DNA from: an uncultured Armatimonadota bacterium
GTDB lineage: Bacteria > Armatimonadota > Fimbriimonadia > Fimbriimonadales > Fimbriimonadaceae
NCBI GenBank assembly: GCA_903927025.1
Contig: CAIYLG010000041.1
Span: 1 to 34,065 of the forward strand
Length of the DNA: 34,065 nt
Direction of reading: 5' to 3'
The notes below the pieces were generated by a model, which saw only the letters and a program-made list of their open reading frames with translations, made no database searches and was not told the DNA's origin. The position numbers were made by a program, and so were the translations under genes. Positions 1 to 7,933 of this stretch are shown here, in pieces (positions within the stretch are counted from its first letter, which is position 1; every line of letters begins with the position of its first letter).

Positions 1-500
1 GGGCGCGTTGCGGTGCACCCTCTCCCCACCCTCTCCCTCACTGAGGGAGAGGGAATCGCTTCCGATCTGGTTGGCTTGGAGATTGATCGGGATTCCATGT
101 TCCGTGTCTGAGGTGGTTGGTTCTCCGGAAACGAGTCGTTGCAGCGGGAATCCTGAGAATGTGGGCACCTTGCTGAACCCATTTTCTTGCCGCGGGTTGG
201 TCTTTTGGTGAGGCGCCAGGGGCGCGTTGCGGTGCACCCTCTCCCCACCCTCTCCCTCACTGAGGGAGAGGGAATCGCTTCCGATCTGGTTGGCTTGGAG
301 ATTGATCGGGATTCCATGTTCCGTGTCTGAGGTGGTTGGTTCTCTGGGAATGAGTAGTTGCCGGGAAGCCGGAGAATGTGGGCGGCTTGAGTAACCTATT
401 TTCTGGCCGGGGGCTGGATTTTGTGAAGAGCCAGGGGCGCGTTGTTATGCACCCTCTCCCCACCCTCTCCCTCACTGAGGGCGAGGGAATCGCTTCTCCA
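1..500. repeat. Tandem GC-rich intergenic repeat (family A), 2.3 copies
   Basis: Copies begin at 1, 220 and 435, giving periods of 219 and 215 bp; the third copy is cut short near 495. Each begins GGGCGCGTTG and contains a near-perfect hairpin (29-53 in copy 1) with CCCTCTCCCTCA facing TGAGGGAGAGGG. Copies 1 and 2 align over their full length with scattered differences. The GCCAGGGGCGC core before copies 2 and 3 also occurs, in reverse orientation, in the family B repeats at 10525-11220 and 33530-34065, so A and B are probably related. I see no gene before 641; 501-640 holds nothing recognisable. Confidence 0.85.
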
Positions 501-640
501 ACTCATGGATGAATTCGGGAGGCCCTGAACCCAGGGTGGGCCGACGGATTGGCCAACCGTGGGCCATGCAGAGGCAACACGGTTGGTGTTGGGGATGGCA
601 TGACCATCGCCCGGGTGTAACATGGCGGGGCGGACCTGAT

Positions 641-1093
641 ATGGCCTACTCTAAGACGACCAAGCGGACGTTTCTCAACGTGGCCGAGGCGACGCGGCGG
701 ACGATGGCGGCTAACTCCAGTACGGAGACCAAGCCGGAGGTCAACTTGCGCAAGGCGCTTTGGGCGGCGGGGCTGCGGGGGTATCGCAAGAACGTGCGGA
801 AGCTGCCGGGCAAGCCGGATATTGTGTTTGGGCCGCGCAAGGTTGCCATCTTTATCGATGGCTGCTTTTGGCATGCCTGCCCCCATTGTGGGCGGTTTGT
901 GTATCCCAAAAAGAACGCCGACTACTGGCATGAAAAGATCGAATCCAACAAGCGGCGGGATGTGGAAGTGCGGGCCCAGTTGGAAAGGCAAGGGTACACC
1001 GTGCTCACGGTCTGGGAATGTGAAGTCAAGAAGCACCTGCAAGATTGCGTGATACGCGTCCGACAGGCCCTTGGCGCGCAAACCCAGGTGTAA
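641..1093 (+). CDS. vsr: Vsr-type very short patch repair endonuclease
   Basis: This 150-residue protein has the length and motifs of Vsr, the endonuclease that nicks 5' of the mismatched T in T:G mispairs formed by deamination of 5-methylcytosine. Visible landmarks are KPDIVF (Asp60), the core IFIDGCFWHACPHC (Asp73, Cys75, His78, Cys80, His82, Cys83), YWHEKI near 95-100 and LTVWECE near 122-128, which match the PD-(D/E)xK-like fold and its zinc ligands. The ATG at 641 gives the family's usual length; the open frame upstream to 509 encodes no conserved sequence. No strong ribosome-binding site is visible. Vsr genes usually adjoin a DNA cytosine methyltransferase gene, but none is present here; the next gene, 10 bp downstream, is a sugar transporter. 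Family assignment is firm. The physiological partner is unknown. Confidence 0.93.
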   Translation: MAYSKTTKRTFLNVAEATRRTMAANSSTETKPEVNLRKALWAAGLRGYRKNVRKLPGKPDIVFGPRKVAIFIDGCFWHACPHCGRFVYPKKNADYWHEKIESNKRRDVEVRAQLERQGYTVLTVWECEVKKHLQDCVIRVRQALGAQTQV

Positions 1094-1103
1094 GATGGAT
1101 TGA

Positions 1104-3503
1104 ATGAGTCTTCGGCTCAACTGGCAGCGTTGCCGGCGCATGGTGCTATCCACCTTATGCGTCCTTGGCTGCGCGTCTGCCCAGGCTGATATTTCCCTCC
1201 GCTTTGTGGTCTGGGATGGGGACGAGGCGATGAAGGTCATCACCTCCGAGGTCCACAACTTCGAGGTCGCCCACCCCGGCATCCACGTGAAGCTGGAGAC
1301 GGTGAACGCCAACTACCAGGAGAAGCTCCTGGCTCAGGTCGCCGCCAACGTCGCTCCCGACGTGGCGATGATGGACCCCGCCGACTTTCAGCGGTTCTCC
1401 ACCCGAGGCAAGCTTTACAGCCTCAACCAGTTCTTCAAGCTGACCCCGGAGTTCGACCTCTCCAAGTACTACAAAAACTTGGTCGACGCCCACTCGCTCA
1501 ACGGCGAGCTGTATGTGCTCCCCCGGGATATCGCGCCGTGCAGCGTGATCTATTACAACAAGAGGCTGTTTCGGGAGGCGGGGATTCCGTATCCGGACGG
1601 CACTTGGACGTGGGATTTTCAAGAGCGGCCGGACCTGAAGGATAAAGACTTCCTGTGGGTGATGCACCGCCTCACCAAGCCGGCAGCCAACGGCGGTCTG
1701 CCCGCGCAGTGGGGCTACTCGCCCGGCTGGAAAGAGCTGTTCCGGGACATGATCTACCTACAGATGGGGGCGAGGGCGCTGGATGACTATGCCAGCCCCA
1801 AGCGGATGCTGTACGACGACCCGCGCATCATCAAGGCCACCCAGTTCTCCGCCGACCTCGCGCTGGTGAACCACTGGATGCCCAGCGACACCGAGATCAC
1901 CAACGCTCTGCAGAGCAACGCCAGCCAACTGTTCACAGAGCAGAAGGTGGCGATGTTCCAAAGCGGCATCTGGGAAGTGCCCGGCCTTCGAAAGGAACTG
2001 ATCCCCGGCACCAAAGGGTATTTCGAGTGGGATATCGCCATCGCCCCTGTTTATGCCCACGGCGTGCGCGCCTACCCCACCGGCGGATCTGGCTACTGCA
2101 TCCTGAAGCAGACCCAGCACCCCAAAGAGGCGTGGCTGCTAACCCAGTGGATGGCAGGTCCCCACGGGATGCTTGCGATGGCACGCGCGGGCCTGGCCCA
2201 ACCGGGCATTCACGAACTGGCGATCTCCGAGCCCTGGATTCCGGGACCGCACACCCCGATCGACCAGCAGGTGCCCCACAACCGAATCATCACCGACCAA
2301 TCGGCCCCGTACGTGGTGTTCTCGCCGACCACGATCTACTGGTCCGAGATCAGCGGCATTGGCGGGCAGACCCACGAGCTGGTTTTCCGGGGCACCGCCA
2401 AAGCCCAGGATGTGATGCCCCCCGCCAACCTGCGCGCGCAAAAGCGGCTGGATGCGCTGATCCACGACGAGCGCCTTGTTCCGTTCGACTGGAAGCTCGG
2501 CGGAGTTGCCGGAGTGGTGCTGATGGGGATCCTGGGAGCATGGATCTACGCGCCGGAGCGGGGCAAGCGCCGCAGCACTCGGCAAAAGAAGGACAACCTC
2601 GCGGGCTACATGTTCATTCTGCCGTGGCTGCTGGGCACCATCCTGTTCACGGTGGGACCGATGGTGCTCAGCTTCCTGATGAGCTTTGCAGACTGGGACA
2701 TCATCCGGCCCGCCAAGTGGCGCGGAGCGGGCAACTACGTGGAGGCCGCCACTTTTGACCCCACGTTTTGGAAGGCGCTCAGCGTCACCCTGATGTACAC
2801 GGTGGCGGCGGTACCGCTGGGTGTGGCCGCCAGCTTGGGGCTCGCGATGCTCCTGAACACCAAGGTGTGGGGCATGCCGCTGTGGCGCACCTGCTACTAC
2901 CTTCCCTCCCTCGCCAGCGCGGTGGCCTCGGCGCTTATCTGGAAGAAGGTGTTCCAGGCGGATGGCGGCATCCTCAACGGGTTCATCTACAGCTCGTTTG
3001 GCCACCTCGCCGGGCTGGACAAATTCTTGGCCCCGTTTGCAGATGCCACCGGCAAGGTGAACTGGCTGGGAAGCGAGAAGACGGCGCTGTTCTCGCTGGT
3101 GCTGATGTCAGTTTGGGGGGCGGGCAGCGGCATGGTGATTCTGCTTGCCGGGCTGCAGAATGTGCCGCAGTACCTGTATGAGGCGGCGACTCTGGATGGT
3201 GCCGGGCACCTCAGTCGGTTCCGAAACGTGACGCTGCCGCTGGTATCTCCCACCCTGTTCTTCAGCCTGATCACCGGGTTTATCGGCAGCTTCCAGGTGT
3301 TCAGCAGCGCGCTTTTGATGACGGACGGAGGGCCGAATATGGCCACCACCTTCTTTATGCTCCACCTGTACAAGCAGGCGTTCCTCAGCCTGCGCATGGG
3401 TTACGCCTCGGCGCTGGCGTGGGTGCTGTTTGCGGTGATCCTGGTGTTCACCGTGGCTCAGCTTCGGATGAGCAAATGGGTCTATTACGAGGGGGGCAAA
3501 TGA
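1104..3503 (+). CDS. Sugar ABC importer: solute-binding protein fused to a MalF/UgpA-type permease
   Basis: A 799-residue fusion. Residues 1-30 are a secretion signal: VLGC could be a lipobox, or ASAQA a type I site. Residues about 30-440 are a family 1 extracellular solute-binding domain (RFVVWDGDE start, PDVAMMDPADF, YNKRLFREAGI). Residues about 465-484 form a hydrophobic segment that brings the chain back through the membrane, followed by a basic stretch (ERGKRRSTRQKK). Residues about 500-799 are a complete CUT1 permease with the EAA loop YEAATLDGAG...TLPLVSP near 692-720, where the ATPase docks. The extra transmembrane segment is what the topology needs: binding domain outside, permease N-terminus inside. 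The gene starts 10 bp after vsr with GGA 6 nt before ATG, and overlaps the second permease gene by 4 bp. Binding-protein/permease fusions are well known in amino-acid and betaine importers but unusual in CUT1 systems. The substrate is probably a carbohydrate. Confidence 0.92.
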   Translation: MSLRLNWQRCRRMVLSTLCVLGCASAQADISLRFVVWDGDEAMKVITSEVHNFEVAHPGIHVKLETVNANYQEKLLAQVAANVAPDVAMMDPADFQRFSTRGKLYSLNQFFKLTPEFDLSKYYKNLVDAHSLNGELYVLPRDIAPCSVIYYNKRLFREAGIPYPDGTWTWDFQERPDLKDKDFLWVMHRLTKPAANGGLPAQWGYSPGWKELFRDMIYLQMGARALDDYASPKRMLYDDPRIIKATQFSADLALVNHWMPSDTEITNALQSNASQLFTEQKVAMFQSGIWEVPGLRKELIPGTKGYFEWDIAIAPVYAHGVRAYPTGGSGYCILKQTQHPKEAWLLTQWMAGPHGMLAMARAGLAQPGIHELAISEPWIPGPHTPIDQQVPHNRIITDQSAPYVVFSPTTIYWSEISGIGGQTHELVFRGTAKAQDVMPPANLRAQKRLDALIHDERLVPFDWKLGGVAGVVLMGILGAWIYAPERGKRRSTRQKKDNLAGYMFILPWLLGTILFTVGPMVLSFLMSFADWDIIRPAKWRGAGNYVEAATFDPTFWKALSVTLMYTVAAVPLGVAASLGLAMLLNTKVWGMPLWRTCYYLPSLASAVASALIWKKVFQADGGILNGFIYSSFGHLAGLDKFLAPFADATGKVNWLGSEKTALFSLVLMSVWGAGSGMVILLAGLQNVPQYLYEAATLDGAGHLSRFRNVTLPLVSPTLFFSLITGFIGSFQVFSSALLMTDGGPNMATTFFMLHLYKQAFLSLRMGYASALAWVLFAVILVFTVAQLRMSKWVYYEGGK

Positions 3504-4384
3504 TCCGGCGCGGTTCGGGGGAGATCTCCAACAAGGCCGCCAATCGGGCGATCTGGCTGGAGCAGGGCGGCAAAGGCGTGGGTCTGGTCACGCTGCTGCT
3601 GGGCGTGGCCGTTTTCCTGCTGCCGTTCTACGTGATGCTGGCGATGGCGCTGAAGGATCAGAGCGAGGTGGCCACCACCAGCATGTGGAGCTGGCCGGTG
3701 CATCCCACGCTGGCCAACTTTGTGGAGGTGCTCACCAACCCCAACGTCAGCTTTGCCCTGTTCCTCAAGAACACCACGTTCATCGCGGTGACGTCCACCA
3801 TTGGGGTTGTCATCAGCAGCTCGATGGCGGCCTACGGGTTTGCGCGGGTGGAGTTTGCGGGACGAGATCGGCTGTTCCTGGTGCTGCTCGCCACGATGAT
3901 GCTGCCTGGCATCGTCACCATGATTCCCACCTACGTGATGTACGCCAGCATCGGGTGGGTGAACACGTTTAAGCCCCTGATCATCCCCGCCTTCTTTGGC
4001 GGCGGCGCGTTCAATATCTTTCTGCTAAGGCAGTTCTATCTGGGCATCCCCCGGGAGCTGGACGAGGCGGCGGTGCTGGACGGGGCCAACCACTGGACCA
4101 TCTACTGGAAGGTGCTGATGCCGCTGACCAAGCCCGCGCTGGTGACGGTGGGCGTCTTCAGCTTCATGGGTGCCTGGCGAGACTTCATGGGTCCCCTGCT
4201 GTACCTCAACGAGCCAGAGAAGCAGACCTTGGAAGTCGGTCTGCGCACCTACACCGCCCTTCGCGCCGAGAAGTGGCACCTCCTGATGGCCGGATCCGTC
4301 CTCGTCATCATCCCCATCCTCATCATCTTCTTCATCGGCCAAAGGTCGTTCATCAAAGGCATCGTGATGACCGGCGGCAAATAG
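3500..4384 (+). CDS. CUT1 sugar ABC transporter permease, MalG/UgpE type
   Basis: A 294-residue inner-membrane permease. It begins at the ATG overlapping the previous stop (ATGA, 3500-3503), preceded by GAGGGGGGC. The N-terminal helix near 35-55 is VTLLLGVAVFLLPFY. The ATPase-docking EAA loop LDEAAVLDGAN...LMPLTKP lies near residues 186-212. The C-terminus, FIKGIVMTGGK, is the characteristic end of this subfamily. It should pair with the permease half of the preceding fusion to form the channel. No ATPase gene lies in the cluster, so a shared ATPase of the MsmX/UgpC kind, encoded elsewhere, is inferred. Confidence 0.95.
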   Translation: MIRRGSGEISNKAANRAIWLEQGGKGVGLVTLLLGVAVFLLPFYVMLAMALKDQSEVATTSMWSWPVHPTLANFVEVLTNPNVSFALFLKNTTFIAVTSTIGVVISSSMAAYGFARVEFAGRDRLFLVLLATMMLPGIVTMIPTYVMYASIGWVNTFKPLIIPAFFGGGAFNIFLLRQFYLGIPRELDEAAVLDGANHWTIYWKVLMPLTKPALVTVGVFSFMGAWRDFMGPLLYLNEPEKQTLEVGLRTYTALRAEKWHLLMAGSVLVIIPILIIFFIGQRSFIKGIVMTGGK

Positions 4385-4402
4385 GGTTCGACCCGTTTCG
4401 AT

Positions 4403-4994
4403 CTACCCCGGCAGGGGTTGTGCAAACTAGCCACGGGTTGGCGCCAAAGGCGGCTACCCGTGGGCTCGGGTGCGTCGGCGTGAATCTCCGGACCTACCCC
4501 GGCAGGGGTTGTGCAAACTAGCCACGCGGTTGGCGCCGAAGGCGGCTACCCGTGGGCCCGGGTGCGTCGGCGTCCCAAATCCACGGGCCGCGGAGCGGCC
4601 CCCCGCAACGCGGCGAATGCATTTTGGTTTTTGGTCAAAACCGGGGACACGGGTTTTATCGCTGCGCGGGGGGACTTCGTCCCTCGGGTTTGTGACGCCA
4701 TCTCGTCGTTATCCACGGGTAGGCGCGGAGCGGCCAACCGCGTGGCTAGTTTGCTCAACCCCTGCCGGGGTAGACCGGAAAATGCTTTGTTCCTATTTAG
4801 GGGACGTCATCTCGTTGTTATCCACGGGTAGGCGCGGAGCGCCAACCGCGTGGCTAGTTTGCTCAACCCCTGCCGGGGTTGGCCGGAAAATGCTTTGTTC
4901 CTTTTTGGGGGACGCTATCTCGTCGTTATCCACGGGTAGGCGCGGAGCGCCAACCGCGTGGCTAGTTTGCACAACCCCTGCCGGGGTAGACCGG
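4403..4994. repeat. Composite palindromic repeat array 1 (REP-like)
   Basis: The array has the order F-F-core-R-R-R. Forward units lie at 4403-4463 and 4494-4555; inverted units lie at 4713-4778, 4822-4886 and 4930-4994 (109 and 108 bp periods). Each forward unit has a small hairpin (CCCC-GGCA-GGGG) followed by CAAACTAG and a larger stem closed by CCACG...CGTGG; R units are the reverse complement. The core (about 4575-4708) contains the hairpin GGGAC-TTC-GTCCC and GC-rich inverted repeats. The same organisation recurs at 6439-6899 and 7521-7914. This array fills the gap between the sugar permease and the PadR gene. No protein-coding gene is supported here. Confidence 0.92.
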
Positions 4995-5010
4995 AGGGTG
5001 ACCTTGCGTG

Positions 5011-5060
5011 AATATATATTTTCTCTATGCATAACTCATAATTTGATATATACTCATCAT
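5011..5060 (+). promoter_or_regulatory. AT-rich putative promoter/operator of the PadR gene
   Basis: A sharply AT-rich stretch in GC-rich surroundings. It contains the perfect palindrome AATATATATT (5011-5020) and a -10-like TATACT at 5049-5054, exactly 6 nt before the ATG at 5061. There is no Shine-Dalgarno sequence. This arrangement suggests leaderless transcription starting at or next to the ATG. PadR regulators commonly repress their own operons through AT-rich dyads, so the palindrome is a candidate operator. Confidence 0.45.
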
Positions 5061-5390
5061 ATGGCATATAAACCGGAGATCGAGGCGTTGGTTTTGGGGG
5101 CGCTGCGAGAGGGGCCGCTTCATGGGTACCGGATTGCGGCGGCGATTAAGGCAAAGAGCGAGGGGGTGCTGAAGCTGGGGGACAACCAGATCTACCCGAT
5201 CCTTCATCGCCTCGAGGAAGAGGGGCTGGTCAGTGCGGAGTGGCAGACCCAGTTGGGCAAACCAGCCCGCAAGGTGTACGCCCTCACCGCCTCCGGAAGC
5301 GGCCGGCTGGAGACCCATAAGAAGAATTGGCTGGAGTACGTGTCCACGTTCTCCTCGGTGATTGGAGCAGAAGGTGTCGGAAATGTTTGA
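5061..5390 (+). CDS. PadR-family transcriptional regulator
   Basis: 109 residues, the usual size of a short (subfamily-2) PadR protein. Visible are the winged-helix signature VLGALREGPLHGYRIAAAI, then LGDNQIYPILHRLEEEGLV with its YP-LHRLE recognition region, and the wing KPARKVYALTASG, followed by a short dimerisation helix. The start at 5061 was chosen because all conserved sequence begins there; the frame extends far upstream only through repeat DNA. The last 8 bases overlap the following membrane-protein gene, so the two are probably translationally coupled. PadR genes coupled to a membrane protein with an N-terminal HAAS-type domain are a common pair in which the membrane protein is the regulated partner. 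The trigger is unknown. Confidence 0.93.
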   Translation: MAYKPEIEALVLGALREGPLHGYRIAAAIKAKSEGVLKLGDNQIYPILHRLEEEGLVSAEWQTQLGKPARKVYALTASGSGRLETHKKNWLEYVSTFSSVIGAEGVGNV

Positions 5391-6432
5391 GCAAAACGTC
5401 CAGTTCGAAATCGACCTCTACATAAGGAACCTCGGCCAAGAGCTGGATGTCCAGGGCTTATCCCCCAACCGGATCGAAGAGATCGTGCGAGAAGCCCGAT
5501 GTCACCTGGACGAGGCGATGGAATGTGCCGGCGCCAAGAACGCGACAGACGCCAGGCGAGTCCTGGCTGAATTCGGCAAAGCCAAGCGGATGGCGGCTCA
5601 GCACGGAGCAGAGATGAATCGGCCCAGGAAGGAGAAGTTCTTGTGGCCAGCGGCGGTGCTGCTGTTCCTGATGACCTTTCATGAGGGGTTCTGGACTACC
5701 CACATTTGGTACTACGTCACCGTATCGCTGTGGGTCGGAAGCGCCCTGTTCTTCTGGTTTGGGTTCCGGGGCCGCAAACCGATTGTGAGCCAGTTCGTCG
5801 TATGCATGGTCGCGTTTGTGGCTGTTCAGACGGCCTGGAACACAGCGCTGACGGTTCCCACGGTGTTCACCAGCGGCGAGATTTTGCCGGTGGGCATTCG
5901 TGAAGTGGAGCATGAAACGGCTCTGCTCCAGCAGACTCAGACGAAGCTTGAGGCTGGAGTCACAGAGATACAGCAGGGTATGCGCCTGTTCACTGAGTCG
6001 AATAAGGATAGGGCGGTGCCCAGCACCTTCCGCTATGGCACTGGCTACTGGGTGCCCGAGGGGATCCGGGAACTTCAACTGTCCATCCCAGCGTCCGAAC
6101 TCCATCCTTCTCTTCATGTGGGAACGTGGGAAGAGGCGGTGAAGGAGTGGACTGGCAAGGGCAACTTTGCTGGCCCCGTCGATGCCATCCGCATCAGCCG
6201 CGCAGATCAGTCGATGATCCGTTCCGGGTTTGAGAATCTCGCTTGGATCCAGCACCAGCCGATCACGGTTCGCGCCGCCATCGCCTACATCGCAAGCCTC
6301 CGCCGGGCAGGCGTCTATCTCGCCCTAGCCCTCGTCACCGCCAACTCCGGCTGGCTGTTCTGGCAACTCACCTACCTCCTTCGCGTCAGTCGACGCCGAA
6401 GGGGTATCCAAGCCAGATTCGAAATCGGGTAA
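5383..6432 (+). CDS. PadR-coupled membrane protein with N-terminal HAAS-like domain
   Basis: 349 residues from ATG 5383, which has AAGGTG 6 nt upstream; a TTG at 5362 is a weaker alternative. Residues 1-75 are helical (LYIRNLGQELD, EEIVREARCHLDEAM), resembling the cytoplasmic HAAS/permease-prefix domains found beside PadR regulators. Three hydrophobic segments follow at about 86-106, 108-128 and 134-156, then an extracytoplasmic part of roughly 150 residues with no recognised domain, and a final helix near 309-335 followed by a basic tail (RRRRG). The function of the extracytoplasmic part is unknown. It overlaps the PadR gene by 8 bp, and the pair is bracketed by composite repeat arrays 1 and 2. 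Confidence 0.85.
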   Translation: MFEQNVQFEIDLYIRNLGQELDVQGLSPNRIEEIVREARCHLDEAMECAGAKNATDARRVLAEFGKAKRMAAQHGAEMNRPRKEKFLWPAAVLLFLMTFHEGFWTTHIWYYVTVSLWVGSALFFWFGFRGRKPIVSQFVVCMVAFVAVQTAWNTALTVPTVFTSGEILPVGIREVEHETALLQQTQTKLEAGVTEIQQGMRLFTESNKDRAVPSTFRYGTGYWVPEGIRELQLSIPASELHPSLHVGTWEEAVKEWTGKGNFAGPVDAIRISRADQSMIRSGFENLAWIQHQPITVRAAIAYIASLRRAGVYLALALVTANSGWLFWQLTYLLRVSRRRRGIQARFEIG

Positions 6433-6438
6433 TTCCGG

Positions 6439-6899
6439 CTACCCCGGCAGGGGTTGAGCAAACTAGCCACGCGGTTGGCCGCTCCGGCCGCTTACCCGTG
6501 GATTCCGGCGTATTGACGTCCGGTCTACCCCGGCAGGGGTTGTGCAAACTAGCCACGCGGTTGGCGCCGAAGGCGGCTACCCGTGGGCTCGGGTGCGTCG
6601 GCGTGAATCTTCGGACCTACCCCGGCAGGGGTTGTGCAAACTAGCCACGGGTTGGCGCCGAAGGCGGCTACCCGTGGGCCCGGGTGCATCACCGTCCCAA
6701 ATCCACGGGCCGCGCCGCGGCCCCCCGCAACGCGGCTAAAACATTTTGGGCTTTGGCAAAACCGGGGGTTGCGGGTGTTATCGCTTCGCGGGGGGACTTC
6801 GTCCCTCGGGTTTTTGACGCCATCCCATCGTTATCCACGGGTAGGCGCGGAGCGCCAACCGCGTGGCTAGTTTCCTCAACCCCTGCCGGGGTAGACCGG
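6439..6899. repeat. Composite palindromic repeat array 2 (REP-like)
   Basis: Order F-F-F-core-R, with forward units at 6439-6501, 6525-6586 and 6617-6677 and one inverted unit at 6835-6899. The core at about 6690-6829 repeats that of array 1, including the GGGAC-TTC-GTCCC hairpin. The first forward unit carries a different inner stem (GGCCG-CTC-CGGCC in place of GCGCC-GAA-GGCGG), so base pairing is kept although the bases differ. The array ends 40 bp before the stop codon of the RAYT gene. No protein gene is supported inside it. Confidence 0.92.
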
Positions 6900-6939
6900 G
6901 AAGAATGCTCTTCATCCATGGTTGGCGCCGCGGCCCCCC

Positions 6940-7395
6940 TCACTCCCAAATATATCGCTCCTCGCATTCCATTCCGTGCTCCCTAAAGAGATCCCGGAAT
7001 TCCTCTTGAAACGAAATCGCGTGGTGGTGCCTTTCTTGGTTTTCAATGTAATGCCGAACCGCCTCCACGCCCCGACCGTCAACCGAAAAGATTCCGTACC
7101 CGCCCTGCCAGGCGAAGTTGGCGAGGTCCGGCTGGCGGTCCTTGATCCAAAGACTCGACACCCTCTTAAGCTCTTTCACGTAATCAGACTGCGAGGTGGT
7201 CTTACCGAGGCTACAGAGAATGTGGACGTGATCGCTCACGCCGCCGATGGCCCACGTCTGGCAACCCAACTGATTGGATACAGCTCCGAGAAAGCCATGA
7301 ACCTCAAGGCGAAATGTCCGCTCACCGAGGAATGGGCGTCGGTCTTTCGTTGAGAAAACGAGGTGGACATTGACGGCAGAAAATGATCTGGGCAC
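6940..7395 (-). CDS. REP-associated tyrosine transposase (RAYT, IS200-like Y1 transposase)
   Basis: 151 residues from a GTG at 7395 that opens the family-type start PRSFSAVNVHLVFSTKDRRP. The HUH metal-binding pair is His56-Val-His58 in GGVSDHVHIL. The nucleophile candidate is Tyr116 in RHYIENQERHH, with Gln120 one turn away, and WQGGYGIFSV near 96-105 is also typical. These enzymes are single-strand DNA endonucleases that cut and join REP hairpins. Composite REP-like arrays flank the gene on both sides (6439-6899 and 7521-7914), as expected for a REPtron. The frame stays open upstream through array 3, but that sequence is only translated repeat. No lysine/glutamine-rich extension, terminal repeats or second gene of a full IS200/605 element are seen. 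Confidence 0.92.
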   Translation of the reverse strand: MPRSFSAVNVHLVFSTKDRRPFLGERTFRLEVHGFLGAVSNQLGCQTWAIGGVSDHVHILCSLGKTTSQSDYVKELKRVSSLWIKDRQPDLANFAWQGGYGIFSVDGRGVEAVRHYIENQERHHHAISFQEEFRDLFREHGMECEERYIWE

Positions 7396-7401
7396 GGTAA
7401 T

Positions 7402-7417
7402 TGTTCCAGGTGGAACA
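7402..7417. promoter_or_regulatory. 16-bp palindrome upstream of RAYT, parS-like
   Basis: TGTTCCAGGTGGAACA is an inverted repeat of two 7-bp arms around GG, 6 nt upstream of the RAYT start codon. It matches the known ParB-binding consensus TGTTTCACGTGAAACA at 13 of 16 positions; the central CG is replaced by GG. It could be a repressor site or a leader hairpin controlling RAYT. A parS role is only a possibility, since it is a single copy with a changed centre. Confidence 0.4.
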
Positions 7418-7520
7418 TTGGCACAAATTGGGGCGAATTTGTTCGCGTCGCTTTCGAAAATGTTTGGGGAATCAGGGAGATTTTGCCGCGTTGGGGAACC
7501 ACGGCGCCCCAATTCCGGAT

Positions 7521-7914
7521 CTACCCCGGCAGGGGTTGTGCAAACTAGCCACGGGTTGGCGCCGAAGGTGGCTACCCGTGGGCCCGGGTGCGTCGGCGTC
7601 CCAAATCCACGGGCCGCGTCGCGGCCCTCCCGCAACGCGGCTAAAACATTTTGGGCTTTGGCAAAACCGGGGATTGCGGGTGTTATCGCTTCGCGGGGGG
7701 ACTGCGTCCCCTCGGGTTTGTGACGCCATCTCGTCGTTATCCACGGGTAGGCGCGGAGCGCCAACCGCGTGGCTAGTTTGCTCAACCCCTGCCGGGGTAG
7801 GCCGGAAAATGCTTTGTTCCTTTTTGGCGGACGCTATACCCGTCGTTATCCACGGGTAGGCGCGGGGCGCCAACCACGTGGCTCGTTTGCACAACCCCTG
7901 CCGGGGTAGGCCGG
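7521..7914. repeat. Composite palindromic repeat array 3 (REP-like)
   Basis: Order F-core-R-R, with a forward unit at 7521-7581 and inverted units at 7741-7805 and 7850-7914 (109 bp period). The core at about 7600-7740 matches those of arrays 1 and 2. Its hairpin reads GGGGAC-TGC-GTCCCC here, so the stem is kept and the loop is altered. The array lies between the RAYT promoter side and the 3' end of the ABC permease gene. The 125 bp at 7396-7520 between RAYT and the array holds the palindrome listed separately and nothing else I recognise. Confidence 0.92.
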
Positions 7915-7933
7915 ACGGATTGGCTATATCGAC

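Noticed and set aside
503-1312. Minus-strand 269-codon frame across vsr
   Set aside because: It overlaps the clearly conserved Vsr gene and the transporter start, and its translation has no recognisable motif.
4713-4994. Regularly spaced repeats (109 and 108 bp period) resembling a CRISPR array
   Set aside because: The repeats are about 65 bp and strongly palindromic, the intervening segments are near-identical to each other rather than unique, units also occur in the opposite orientation, and no cas genes are present.
7396-7785. N-terminal extension of the RAYT reading frame by 130 codons
   Set aside because: The extension is only translated repeat array 3; the family's conserved N-terminus begins at the GTG at 7395.
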